Shown: positions 34,691 to 41,668 of the stretch, piece after piece
How positions within the stretch are numbered: position 1 is the stretch's first letter
Layout: every line of letters starts with the position of its first letter
Assembly: GCA_963783965.1 (NCBI GenBank)
Contig: CAWAPQ010000012.1
Coordinates: forward strand, 62,001-126,000
Direction: 5' to 3'
DNA length: 64,000 nucleotides
From: Bog-473 sp963783965
Lineage (GTDB): Bacteria > Actinomycetota > Acidimicrobiia > Acidimicrobiales > RAAP-2
The notes under the pieces: model-generated
The model's database searches: none
The model's input: only the letters and a program-made list of their open reading frames with translations
Told to the model about the DNA's origin: nothing
Made by a program: the position numbers and the translations under genes

Positions 34691-35287
34691 ATGGGCACTG
34701 GTCTGACGGAGCGGAACAAGGAGCGAACCCGGCGCGAGATCGCCGAGGCGGCGGGGCAGCTCTTTCTCGAGCGCGGCTATGCGGCCACCACGGTGCAGGA
34801 CATCGCGAGCGCAGCGGACGTCTCCCCGAGGACCTTCTTCCGGTACTTCCCGAGCAAGGAAGACGTGATCACCACGATCGCCAGCGCGTCCATGGACGAC
34901 GTCCTGGAACATCTCGCCGGGCACGATGCCAGCGAGAGTCTGGCGTCCGTTCTGAAGGCGACGTTCTCAGCGGTCCTCGGGCCGGCGATCGAGGATCCCG
35001 ACGCCGCCAGAGCGTTTCAGCGCATGTTGCGGGACACGCCGGCGCTGCGCGGACGCTGGCTCGAAGAGCAGCGCCGGAACCGTGATCGTCTCGCCGAGGA
35101 GCTCCGTCCCTGGTTCGGTGCCTCGGCACCGGTGGCCCGGCATCTGGCCGCCGGTGCGGCGCTCCTGGCGATCGATGAGGTGATGACGCTCTGGGCCGAT
35201 GACCCGTCGCTCCGCGACCCCCTCGCGTTGCTCCATGAGGCGCTCCAGATCCTGGACGGGCCCTCGCTCTTTCCGAAGAAGCGGTAG
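34691..35287 (+). CDS. TetR-family transcriptional regulator
   Basis: 198 residues. The N-terminal helix-turn-helix is canonical: RREIAEAAGQLFLERGYAAT, TVQDIASAADVSPRTFFRYF, PSKEDVI. The C-terminal ligand domain is variable, with MLRDTPALRGRWLEEQR. Proteins of this subgroup usually repress a divergent exporter, here the EmrB-type gene. ATG 34691 has GGGGGA upstream; the frame starts earlier but without similarity. Confidence 0.93.
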   Translation: MGTGLTERNKERTRREIAEAAGQLFLERGYAATTVQDIASAADVSPRTFFRYFPSKEDVITTIASASMDDVLEHLAGHDASESLASVLKATFSAVLGPAIEDPDAARAFQRMLRDTPALRGRWLEEQRRNRDRLAEELRPWFGASAPVARHLAAGAALLAIDEVMTLWADDPSLRDPLALLHEALQILDGPSLFPKKR

Positions 35288-35374
35288 CGCCTTCGTGCGA
35301 CTGCAGAATGTGGCGCAGGTTCGCGTCGTCGTCGGTGACCGCGATCGGGATGTTTCCTGGTAGACCACACGGTC

Positions 35375-36157
35375 ATGACTCCCGATCGCTTACTCGAGAT
35401 GGTGGGGAAGCCGGGCGGACCGCTGGCCGATGCGTCCCTCTGGTCCTTGCAGGTGAAGGACGCCGCCGTACTGACCCCGTCGTTCCGTCGGGTGGTGGTG
35501 ACCGCCCCGGGCATCGAAGCGTTGCGATCCGAGCCGGGCCAGGACCTGATGCTGCGGGTGCCCCTGGGCGCCGATCGGGTGGTGAACCGCCGCTATACGA
35601 TCCGCGCCGTCGACCCGGCCCAGCGGACGGTGACGATCGACGTCTCCCTCCACGGCGCCGGCCCGGGGACCGATTGGATCTCGGCTGCGGTGGCCGGCGA
35701 TCGGATCGATGCCATCGGCCCCCGAGGCAAGATCACGCTCCGTCCGGACGTGGACTGGCATCTCTTCGTGGTTGACGACACCGGATTGCCGGGAGCGCTG
35801 GCGATGATGGAAGCCCTCCCCGCCGGGTCGCGGGCGAGCGCGCTGCTCGAGGTCGACACTGCCGCCGACGAGCAGGAACCCGACGCCACGCAGGCCGATC
35901 GACTCGACCTGCGCTGGCTCCGCCGGGAAGGCGCCCGGGCTCCGGGCGACTCCACGCCGATGGTGGAGGCGGCGGAGCGGGTGGATCTCCCGAGCGGCAC
36001 CGGGCACGTCTACGTTGCCGCCGAGGCCTCCGTCGTGCGCGGGGTCACCCGCGTCCTGACCGAACGAGGTCTGCGACCCGACCAGATCTCCGGCAAGGCC
36101 TACTGGCGACGGGGTCTCCCCAACGCCGAGCACGGAGAGCCGACCAAAGAGGGCTGA
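35375..36157 (+). CDS. Siderophore-interacting protein (FAD-dependent ferric-siderophore reductase type)
   Basis: 260 residues. SFRRVVVTAPGIEAL starts the FAD domain; NRRYTIRAVDPAQRTV carries the RxYxxR flavin motif, and GPRGKITLRPDVDWHLFVVD leads to the NAD(P)H domain. GHVYVAAEASVVRGVTRVL and ISGKAYWRRG are typical of the ViuB/SIP family near its end. These enzymes reduce ferric siderophores in the cytoplasm to release iron. No siderophore importer or synthesis gene is adjacent. The stop codon lies inside the first unit of the tandem repeat that follows. Confidence 0.88.
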   Translation: MTPDRLLEMVGKPGGPLADASLWSLQVKDAAVLTPSFRRVVVTAPGIEALRSEPGQDLMLRVPLGADRVVNRRYTIRAVDPAQRTVTIDVSLHGAGPGTDWISAAVAGDRIDAIGPRGKITLRPDVDWHLFVVDDTGLPGALAMMEALPAGSRASALLEVDTAADEQEPDATQADRLDLRWLRREGARAPGDSTPMVEAAERVDLPSGTGHVYVAAEASVVRGVTRVLTERGLRPDQISGKAYWRRGLPNAEHGEPTKEG

Positions 36158-36237
36158 TTCGGCGAAGGCTGATTCGACGAAGGCTGACTCAGGGAAGGCT
36201 CAGTCAACGAGGGCTGACCCAACGAAAGCTCGGCCGG
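36152..36237. repeat. 15-bp tandem repeat, about 5.7 units
   Basis: Five units at 36152, 36167, 36182, 36197 and 36212, consensus GGCTGATTCGACGAA with scattered changes, then a partial unit. It fills the whole space between the convergent SIP and DksA/TraR-like genes, and the SIP stop codon TGA is part of unit 1. Confidence 0.85.
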
Positions 36238-36238
36238 C

Positions 36239-36568
36239 TCAGTTCGCCTCCTCGACCGTGAGTTCAGCGGTCGGATCGGCTTCCAGTCGATCGTCGGGTA
36301 TCGGCTGCCCGCTTCGAACGGAGAGGCCATAGGTTCCCGCCTCGACGCGCTGCTCGGCGCGACCGACGGCGGCCAACCGTTCTTCGAGTTCGGCTTTGAC
36401 CGACTCGTCGGTACCTTCCGTGGTGAGGGGCTCGGCGGAGTCGAACATGTCCCCGGGCTCGTTCGCCGCCACCCGGTCCGCTGCCCCGGCTTCGTCCATG
36501 TCTGCGAGCAGCCGCTCCACGCGAGCCCGCTCGGCCGCGAGCAGCTCCCTGGCTTTGGCGTCTTCCAT
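36239..36568 (-). CDS. DksA/TraR-family protein lacking all zinc-finger cysteines
   Basis: 109 residues. An N-terminal coiled coil (ARELLAAERARVERLLADMD) and LEERLAAVGRAEQRVEAGTYG match actinobacterial DksA/TraR homologues. In the family the next segment is a Cys4 zinc finger of the form GxCxxCGxPIPxxRLExxPxAxxCxxC. Here it reads GLSVRSGQPIPDDRLEADPT then AELTVEEAN, so the fold outline is kept but every Cys is gone; the protein contains no Cys at all. Family members bind the RNA polymerase secondary channel. Whether this one folds or functions without zinc is unknown. Confidence 0.8.
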   Translation of the reverse strand: MEDAKARELLAAERARVERLLADMDEAGAADRVAANEPGDMFDSAEPLTTEGTDESVKAELEERLAAVGRAEQRVEAGTYGLSVRSGQPIPDDRLEADPTAELTVEEAN

Positions 36569-36669
36569 CAGTGCTCCCGATCCTGGTGCTGTGTGGGCAG
36601 GAACGCGTCCCGCCTGCCGTTGCGCCGGCTCATAGTAGACCGCGCCGCCCGCACTCCTCCTCTGGGGCC

Positions 36670-36876
36670 TCAGCGACGACGCGGCCCGAGCCCGATGGCG
36701 CGCACGAACCGGTTTATCTGGCGATTGCCCTCCCGATAGATGACCCGGCGTGCCTGCCGCTGGGCCGCACCGCCCGCGGCGCCCGACAACCCCCCGCGGG
36801 AGTAGCCGTGCTCGACGGCCTCGACGTTGCCGAGGTCACGCGCAAAGCGGTACAGCTGGGACCGGGTGGTGCTCAT
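36670..36876 (-). CDS. Small basic conserved actinobacterial protein, unknown
   Basis: 68 residues: MSTTRSQLYRFARDLGNVEA at the N-terminus, a Gly/Ala-rich linker, and an Arg-rich end (FVRAIGLGPRRR). The pattern of an N-terminal SKLYxxARxLGNVEA segment followed by a basic glycine-rich tail is a recurrent hypothetical protein in actinobacteria. It could bind nucleic acid, but that is a guess from its charge. Its ATG overlaps the stop of the upstream gene (ATGA), so the two are coupled. Confidence 0.7.
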   Translation of the reverse strand: MSTTRSQLYRFARDLGNVEAVEHGYSRGGLSGAAGGAAQRQARRVIYREGNRQINRFVRAIGLGPRRR

Positions 36877-37310
36877 GGTCGCAGCTGTTCCTTCGCCGCG
36901 CGGTCGGCCAGAACGATGCCCTCGACGATGGCGCGGAGCTGATCGACGTCGTCCGTCTCCTCCATCAGCGCCAGCCGATCCGCAGGGACGCCCACGCAGC
37001 CCAGTCCGTCGTCGTCGAACGTGTCCACCCGCCATTCCATCCACGCCGCCCCATCGGCATCGTCCCCGCTCTGCTCGGTGGCGTTGATCAGTGCGACCAG
37101 CTCGATCTCACCCTGTGCCGTGACGTCGTATTCGATGAAGAGCAACGTTCCCTCGTGGTCGGACCGCCCGCACCACCCTAGGGCAGCACCACCGCCCGGC
37201 ACCGCCCCGTTGGCCAGCGGCGCTTCACCCGGAAGGCTGATGCGGGTTGCAGCGAATCCCCCTTCCGGGTGAGCCAAAGACCGCCGATCCGGGCCCGGTG
37301 GAGTTACCAT
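36873..37310 (-). CDS. Uncharacterised protein of 145 residues
   Basis: No family recognised. The N-terminal half is Gly/Pro-rich (PGEAPLANGAVPGGGAAL); the C-terminal half has better secondary-structure character, with LLFIEYDVTAQGEIELVALI and ETDDVDQLRAIVEGIVLADR. It is acidic and soluble. The ATG at 37310 has AGGG 3 bases upstream, so the start is uncertain. It is coupled to the small basic gene downstream and divergent from the DedA gene. Confidence 0.55.
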   Translation of the reverse strand: MVTPPGPDRRSLAHPEGGFAATRISLPGEAPLANGAVPGGGAALGWCGRSDHEGTLLFIEYDVTAQGEIELVALINATEQSGDDADGAAWMEWRVDTFDDDGLGCVGVPADRLALMEETDDVDQLRAIVEGIVLADRAAKEQLRP

Positions 37311-37365
37311 CTGCCCTGGATGTGCCAGACATGACCGCCGAGCGGGCGGCGGAAGCGGGGTAGGA

Positions 37366-38001
37366 GTGCAGCAGTTCCTGATGTCGGCCGGCTACGGCGC
37401 CATCTTCGTGCTGAGCTTCATATCGGCCATGGGCCTCCCGGTGGGCGCCGAGCTCGCCTTGATCTACGGAGGGGTGCTCGCCAGTACCCACAGTCTCGGC
37501 GGGGGCAAGCCGCTCCAGCAGCTTGTCGTCGTCATCATCGTGGCGACCCTCGGTGAGGTCCTGGGCTCCATGGCGGGCTACAGCATCGGCCGTTTCGGCG
37601 GCCGGACGCTCGTCGACAAGGTCGGGAAGTACGTCCTCCTGACACACAAGGACCTCGACCGGGCCGAAGCCTGGTTCGCCCGTCGGGGCGAGCCGGTCGT
37701 GCTGGTCGGCCGCTTCATCCCACTCCTGCGGTCGTTCGTGTCCTTCGCGGCGGGTCTGGGCGAAATGGCGCTGGCCAAGTTCACCATCTTCACCGTCATC
37801 GGCTGCGCGGTCTGGTGCGTCGCCCTGTGCTCCGTCGGCTACAACCTGGGGACGAGCTACCACCACGTGCTCAAGGCGTTCAGCTTCGCCGGGTACGTCA
37901 TCGGGGCCCTCGCGGTGATCGCGGTGGTCGTGGTCTTCTGGCACCGGCTGCACGCCTACCGCAGCCAGCGCGACCTGGAGCGCGCCGAGACCGAGGTGTA
38001 G
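37366..38001 (+). CDS. DedA-family (SNARE-associated/VTT) membrane protein
   Basis: 211 residues. GYGAIFVLSFISAMGLPVGA then ELALIYGGVL opens the DedA fold; EVLGSMAGYSIGRFGGRTLV and the basic GRFIPLLRSFVSFAAGLGEM (the conserved GRFxPxxR motif) are diagnostic. The acidic residues typical of proton-coupled lipid scramblases (Glu in GAELAL, Glu in LGEVLG) are present. DedA proteins help recycle lipid carriers such as undecaprenyl phosphate. The start is GTG 37366 with GGGGTAGGA upstream. Confidence 0.88.
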   Translation: MQQFLMSAGYGAIFVLSFISAMGLPVGAELALIYGGVLASTHSLGGGKPLQQLVVVIIVATLGEVLGSMAGYSIGRFGGRTLVDKVGKYVLLTHKDLDRAEAWFARRGEPVVLVGRFIPLLRSFVSFAAGLGEMALAKFTIFTVIGCAVWCVALCSVGYNLGTSYHHVLKAFSFAGYVIGALAVIAVVVVFWHRLHAYRSQRDLERAETEV

Positions 38002-38187
38002 CGACCAGGCGGACCGGGCCGTTCTACCTACGCGGCGTGCCGGGGCGGTCGGATCACGGTGGCCGATCCAAAGGTCACAAAAGTATCCGTATCGTCATGC
38101 GGGCACAGAATCCCTGTTCACGTTCGTGCACGTGTGGCTAACGCACTATGACACAACGGAATTGTGCTCTGACCAGGCAAAAAGTCA

Positions 38188-38216
38188 TTGCGGGCACCTC
38201 GGGGTGGTGTTACCTT
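38188..38216 (+). promoter_or_regulatory. Putative promoter of the GGDEF-EAL gene
   Basis: TTGCGG (38188-38193) and TACCTT (38211-38216) are separated by exactly 17 bp and lie about 30 bp upstream of the ATG at 38245. The 38002-38187 stretch upstream is markedly more AT-rich than its surroundings and contains no gene. Confidence 0.4.
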
Positions 38217-38244
38217 CCTTCACGAAGGAGCGTGGGGTGGAGGG

Positions 38245-41058
38245 ATGGATGGCGATGTGCGGAGGGGCGTCCGCGAACGGGCGGTTGGCGCGGGCGTGAC
38301 GGCGGACGGGATCCGCCCGGCGGCGGCCATGCGCCGTGGACCATCGACCCGTGCGGTGGCGGCCATGTGGGCCGTGGCCGGCCTGCTTGCGGCAACAGTG
38401 GCGCTGCGGCACACGCTTTCTGCCGGTGCCCCGACGGCCACGGTCATCGCGTTCGTCGCGGCCTTCTGTGTCCTCATGGCGGCCGGCTTCATCTGGCCCA
38501 TCACGCGTGACGTCGCCGAGGGTCCCGACGCCATCGACGTCGACGAGGCCTTCTTCGTGCTGCTCGTCCTGCTCGTGCCGGCCTCCCTCACGGTGCTCGT
38601 GTTCGCCGTCGCCATGGTCGTTGCGCTGAGTATCCGACGCCGCCCCATGGCATGGTCGGCCTTCAACGTCGGCCGGGTGGTGGCCTCGGTCGCCCTCGGC
38701 ACACTCGTGTTCGCGTTGTTGCACGGGCAGCACGCGCCTCCGGGGTACGCCAAGGTCGGCGCGGCGCTGGCCGGCGCCATCGTCTTCTTCGTGGTCAACA
38801 CCGGCGCCGTGGTGTCGATCATGGCGACGCTGGGCGTCTCGTGGCGCCAGACGGTGTTCGAGGGGCTCGACGGCAAGCTCCTCGTGATCGGGGGTGGCAT
38901 CTGCGTGGCCGTCCCCGCCGGCCTGCTGCTCGCCCATCACCCGCGTTACCTGCCGCTGGCCGTGCTGCCCATGCTGGTGCTGCGCTCCCTGAGCACGGCG
39001 CACTTCGACGCCCGGCAGGACCGGGCCCGGATGCGCGGCCTCTTCGGGGCCACGCTGGACGTGAACCGCTCCATGGGCGCGGATGAGACGCGGGCCGCGG
39101 TGCTGGCGTCAGCCGGATCGTTGCTGCGCTCTCCCGATGTCGCGCTCACCTCGGAGCCGCCCGGTCACGGGGTGCTCGCGGCGCCGATGCCGATCGCCGA
39201 CCGCACCCTCTGGCTCGCGGCCGCGGGTCGGAACCGGTCCGAGCCGTTCGACGAGGCCGATCGTGCGCTGCTGGAGGCACTGGCTTCGGTCGGCGCCATC
39301 GCCCTGGCCAACGCCGAGCTCTACGGTGAGGTCCGCCAGCAGCGGGAGCGACTGTCGCTCATCACCGGCAGCATCGGTGAAGGTGTGTGTGCCGTCAGCG
39401 AGGACGGCCGGATCACGTTCATGAACCCGGCGGGGGCCAGCATGCTCGGCTGGTACGGCCTGGACACCGGTGACGAGGGCCCCGTGGTGCCGGCCGTGGA
39501 GACGCCGGAGTTCCTGCGCGAGCCGGCCCTGCGGGCCATGGAGCTCCGGCGCAGCTTCACCAGCGACGACACGCGTTTCGAGCGCCTCGACGGGTCGCAC
39601 TTCCCTGTCACCATGACCGCGTCGCCCGTCGTGGGCGGCGCGACGCCCTCCGGGGCGGTCATCGCGTTCCGCGACACCTCCGAGCGGAAGGCGTTCGAGG
39701 AGCAGCTGACCCGCCATGCCTTCCAGGACGCGCTGACCGGCCTGGCCAATCGCCGCCTCCTGCTCGACCACCTCGACCACGCACTGTTGCAGGCGGACCG
39801 TTCGGGCAGTCGGGTGGCCGTGCTCTTCTGCGACATCGACCGCTTCAAGGTGGTCAACGACAATCTTGGACATCAGGTCGGCGACGAGCTCTTGCGGGTC
39901 ATTGGGGACCGTCTGCGCCACGCCGTGCGAGCAGGGGACACGCTCTCCCGCTTCGGTGGCGACGAGTTCGTCGTCGTCCTCGAGGGGATCACCTCGCCGG
40001 ACGAAGCCAGCGAGGTGGCCAACAATGTTCTGGAGGCATTCCGCGATCCGATCACGCTCCGAAAAGGGCGCGAGGTGGTGGCAACGTTGAGCATCGGCAT
40101 CGCCCTCAGTGGTGATGGCACGTCCCGTGACGACCTGCTGCACCATGCCGACACTGCGATGTACCGGGCCAAGCAGCGCGGCCGCGGCGGCCAGTTCGCG
40201 CAGTTCGACGTCGAACGGATGGGCGTCCGCCCGGTCAGCCGTCTCGACCTCGACACCGCACTGCACCACGTCGTCGATCGCGGAGAGGTGGAGATCCACT
40301 ACCAGCCCCAGGTCTCCTTGACCGACCGGCGCATGGTCGGTGCCGAGGCCCTGGTGCGCTGGAACCATCCCGATCACGGCATTCTGCTCCCGGCCCACTT
40401 CATCAAGGCGGCCGAGGAGAACGGCTCCATCGTTCCCATCGGGGCGATGGTGCTCGAGCAGGCCTGTCGGCAGGCGCAGACATGGCGGCAGGAGTTCGGC
40501 GTCACGCTCCAGATGGGGGTAAACCTCTCGGGCCGCCAATTCCAGCGGGCCGATGTGGTCGACCAGGTGGAGGGCGTGCTGCGGGCGACCGGGCTCGACC
40601 CCGGGCAACTGTGCCTCGAGATCACCGAGAGCCTGGCCATGGACGACGTCGACCTGACGTCCCACGTGGTGACGAAGCTCCACAGCCTCGGGGTCCGGGT
40701 GGCCATCGACGACTTCGGGACGGGCCGGTCCTCCCTCTCCTCCCTGGCCCGATTTCCCGTCGACGTGGTGAAGATCGACCCCGGTTTCGTCCGCGACGTC
40801 GACCACGACGCCGTGCAGTCGGCCATCGTGTCCACGGTGGTGGCGCTGTCCACGGCGATGGGTTCGACCACCGTGGTCGAGGGTGTGGAGACCCTGGCCC
40901 AGGTCGAGGAGCTCACGAGCATCGGGTGCGACGTCGCGCAGGGCTACTACTTCGCACGTCCAGCGTCAGCGGCCGGGTTCAGCACGATGTTGACCACGAG
41001 CGCAGGTTTCTGCGGTCCGCCGGACCTGCGCGTGGCGCACGGGGAACGGGCGGGCTGA
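38245..41058 (+). CDS. Membrane-bound GGDEF-EAL protein with GAF-like and PAS domains
   Basis: 937 residues. Seven or so hydrophobic helices (about 35-260) form an N-terminal sensory membrane domain that matches no MASE type I can name. A GAF-like segment (FGATLDVNRSMGADETRAAV) and a PAS domain (ERLSLITGSIGEGVCAVSED to AVIAFRDTSERK) follow. The GGDEF domain has RFGGDEFVVVLEG with an RxxD inhibitory site (RAGD) five residues before it. The EAL domain keeps EALVRW, NLSGRQF, ITESLAM, IDDFGTG and VKIDPGF, so both diguanylate cyclase and phosphodiesterase activities may be intact. ATG 38245 follows GGTGGAGGG. Confidence 0.92.
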   Translation: MDGDVRRGVRERAVGAGVTADGIRPAAAMRRGPSTRAVAAMWAVAGLLAATVALRHTLSAGAPTATVIAFVAAFCVLMAAGFIWPITRDVAEGPDAIDVDEAFFVLLVLLVPASLTVLVFAVAMVVALSIRRRPMAWSAFNVGRVVASVALGTLVFALLHGQHAPPGYAKVGAALAGAIVFFVVNTGAVVSIMATLGVSWRQTVFEGLDGKLLVIGGGICVAVPAGLLLAHHPRYLPLAVLPMLVLRSLSTAHFDARQDRARMRGLFGATLDVNRSMGADETRAAVLASAGSLLRSPDVALTSEPPGHGVLAAPMPIADRTLWLAAAGRNRSEPFDEADRALLEALASVGAIALANAELYGEVRQQRERLSLITGSIGEGVCAVSEDGRITFMNPAGASMLGWYGLDTGDEGPVVPAVETPEFLREPALRAMELRRSFTSDDTRFERLDGSHFPVTMTASPVVGGATPSGAVIAFRDTSERKAFEEQLTRHAFQDALTGLANRRLLLDHLDHALLQADRSGSRVAVLFCDIDRFKVVNDNLGHQVGDELLRVIGDRLRHAVRAGDTLSRFGGDEFVVVLEGITSPDEASEVANNVLEAFRDPITLRKGREVVATLSIGIALSGDGTSRDDLLHHADTAMYRAKQRGRGGQFAQFDVERMGVRPVSRLDLDTALHHVVDRGEVEIHYQPQVSLTDRRMVGAEALVRWNHPDHGILLPAHFIKAAEENGSIVPIGAMVLEQACRQAQTWRQEFGVTLQMGVNLSGRQFQRADVVDQVEGVLRATGLDPGQLCLEITESLAMDDVDLTSHVVTKLHSLGVRVAIDDFGTGRSSLSSLARFPVDVVKIDPGFVRDVDHDAVQSAIVSTVVALSTAMGSTTVVEGVETLAQVEELTSIGCDVAQGYYFARPASAAGFSTMLTTSAGFCGPPDLRVAHGERAG

Positions 41059-41171
41059 GCCGTCCGGGAGCCGAGCCGTCCGGGAACCGAGCCGTCCGGG
41101 AGCTGTGCCGTCCGGGAGCCGAGCCGTCCGGGAACCGAGCCGTCCGGGAACCGAGCCGTCCGGGAGCCGAG
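41057..41171. repeat. 16-bp tandem repeat, seven units
   Basis: Units of GAGCCGTCCGGGAGCC or GAGCCGTCCGGGAACC start at 41057, 41073, 41089, 41105, 41121, 41137 and 41153. The array begins on the last two bases of the GGDEF-EAL stop codon and ends 57 bp before the next gene. Only positions 2, 14 and 16 of the unit vary. Confidence 0.92.
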
Positions 41172-41227
41172 GCCGGCCGGTGCGGCTCCTGATCGATGCC
41201 ACCCATGCGCGGGCCTAGCATGGCCCG

Positions 41228-41668
41228 ATGACTGTGACCAGCTCGTCGGGCCCCGGTGCGGCGGGGGCGCAACGCCCCGTACGCGTCCTCATGGCCAAGG
41301 TCGGTCTCGATGGGCACGACCGTGGCCTCCGCGTCGTGGCGCGGATCCTGCGTGACGCCGGCTGCGAGGTCGTCTACGCGGGCCTGCGCCAGTCGCCCGA
41401 GACCATCGCGGCCATGACCGCCCAGGAGGACGTCGATGTCGTCGGCGTGTCCATGCACAACGGCGCCCACCTGACCCTGGCCCCGGCCGTCGTCGGTGCG
41501 CTGCGTGACGCCGGCCTCGAGACGCCCGTCATCGTCGGCGGCATCGTGCCGCCGGCCGACGTCGACGTGCTCGTCGCCGACGGCATTGCCGCCGTGCTCG
41601 GGCCCGGCGCCTCGAACGAGGAGGTCGTGGCGACCGTGCGCGCGGCCGCCGGGGTCGGCCTCAGCTGA
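41228..41668 (+). CDS. Free-standing B12-binding domain protein (methylmalonyl-CoA mutase C-terminal type)
   Basis: 146 residues. KVGLDGHDRGLRVVARILRD contains the DxHxxG motif (Asp28, His30, Gly33) in which His30 replaces the lower ligand of cobalamin. VVGVSMHNGAH and VIVGGIVPPADV are the matching SxL and GG loop regions. Such small subunits pair with a separate acyl-CoA mutase large subunit (methylmalonyl-, ethylmalonyl- or hydroxyisobutyryl-CoA mutase), none of which is in the window. The last 8 bp overlap the end of the convergent electron-transfer flavoprotein gene. Confidence 0.9.
   Translation: MTVTSSSGPGAAGAQRPVRVLMAKVGLDGHDRGLRVVARILRDAGCEVVYAGLRQSPETIAAMTAQEDVDVVGVSMHNGAHLTLAPAVVGALRDAGLETPVIVGGIVPPADVDVLVADGIAAVLGPGASNEEVVATVRAAAGVGLS

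Noticed and set aside
36152..41171. Repeat arrays considered as CRISPR arrays
   Set aside because: Units are contiguous 15-16 bp tandem copies without spacers, and no cas gene is present.
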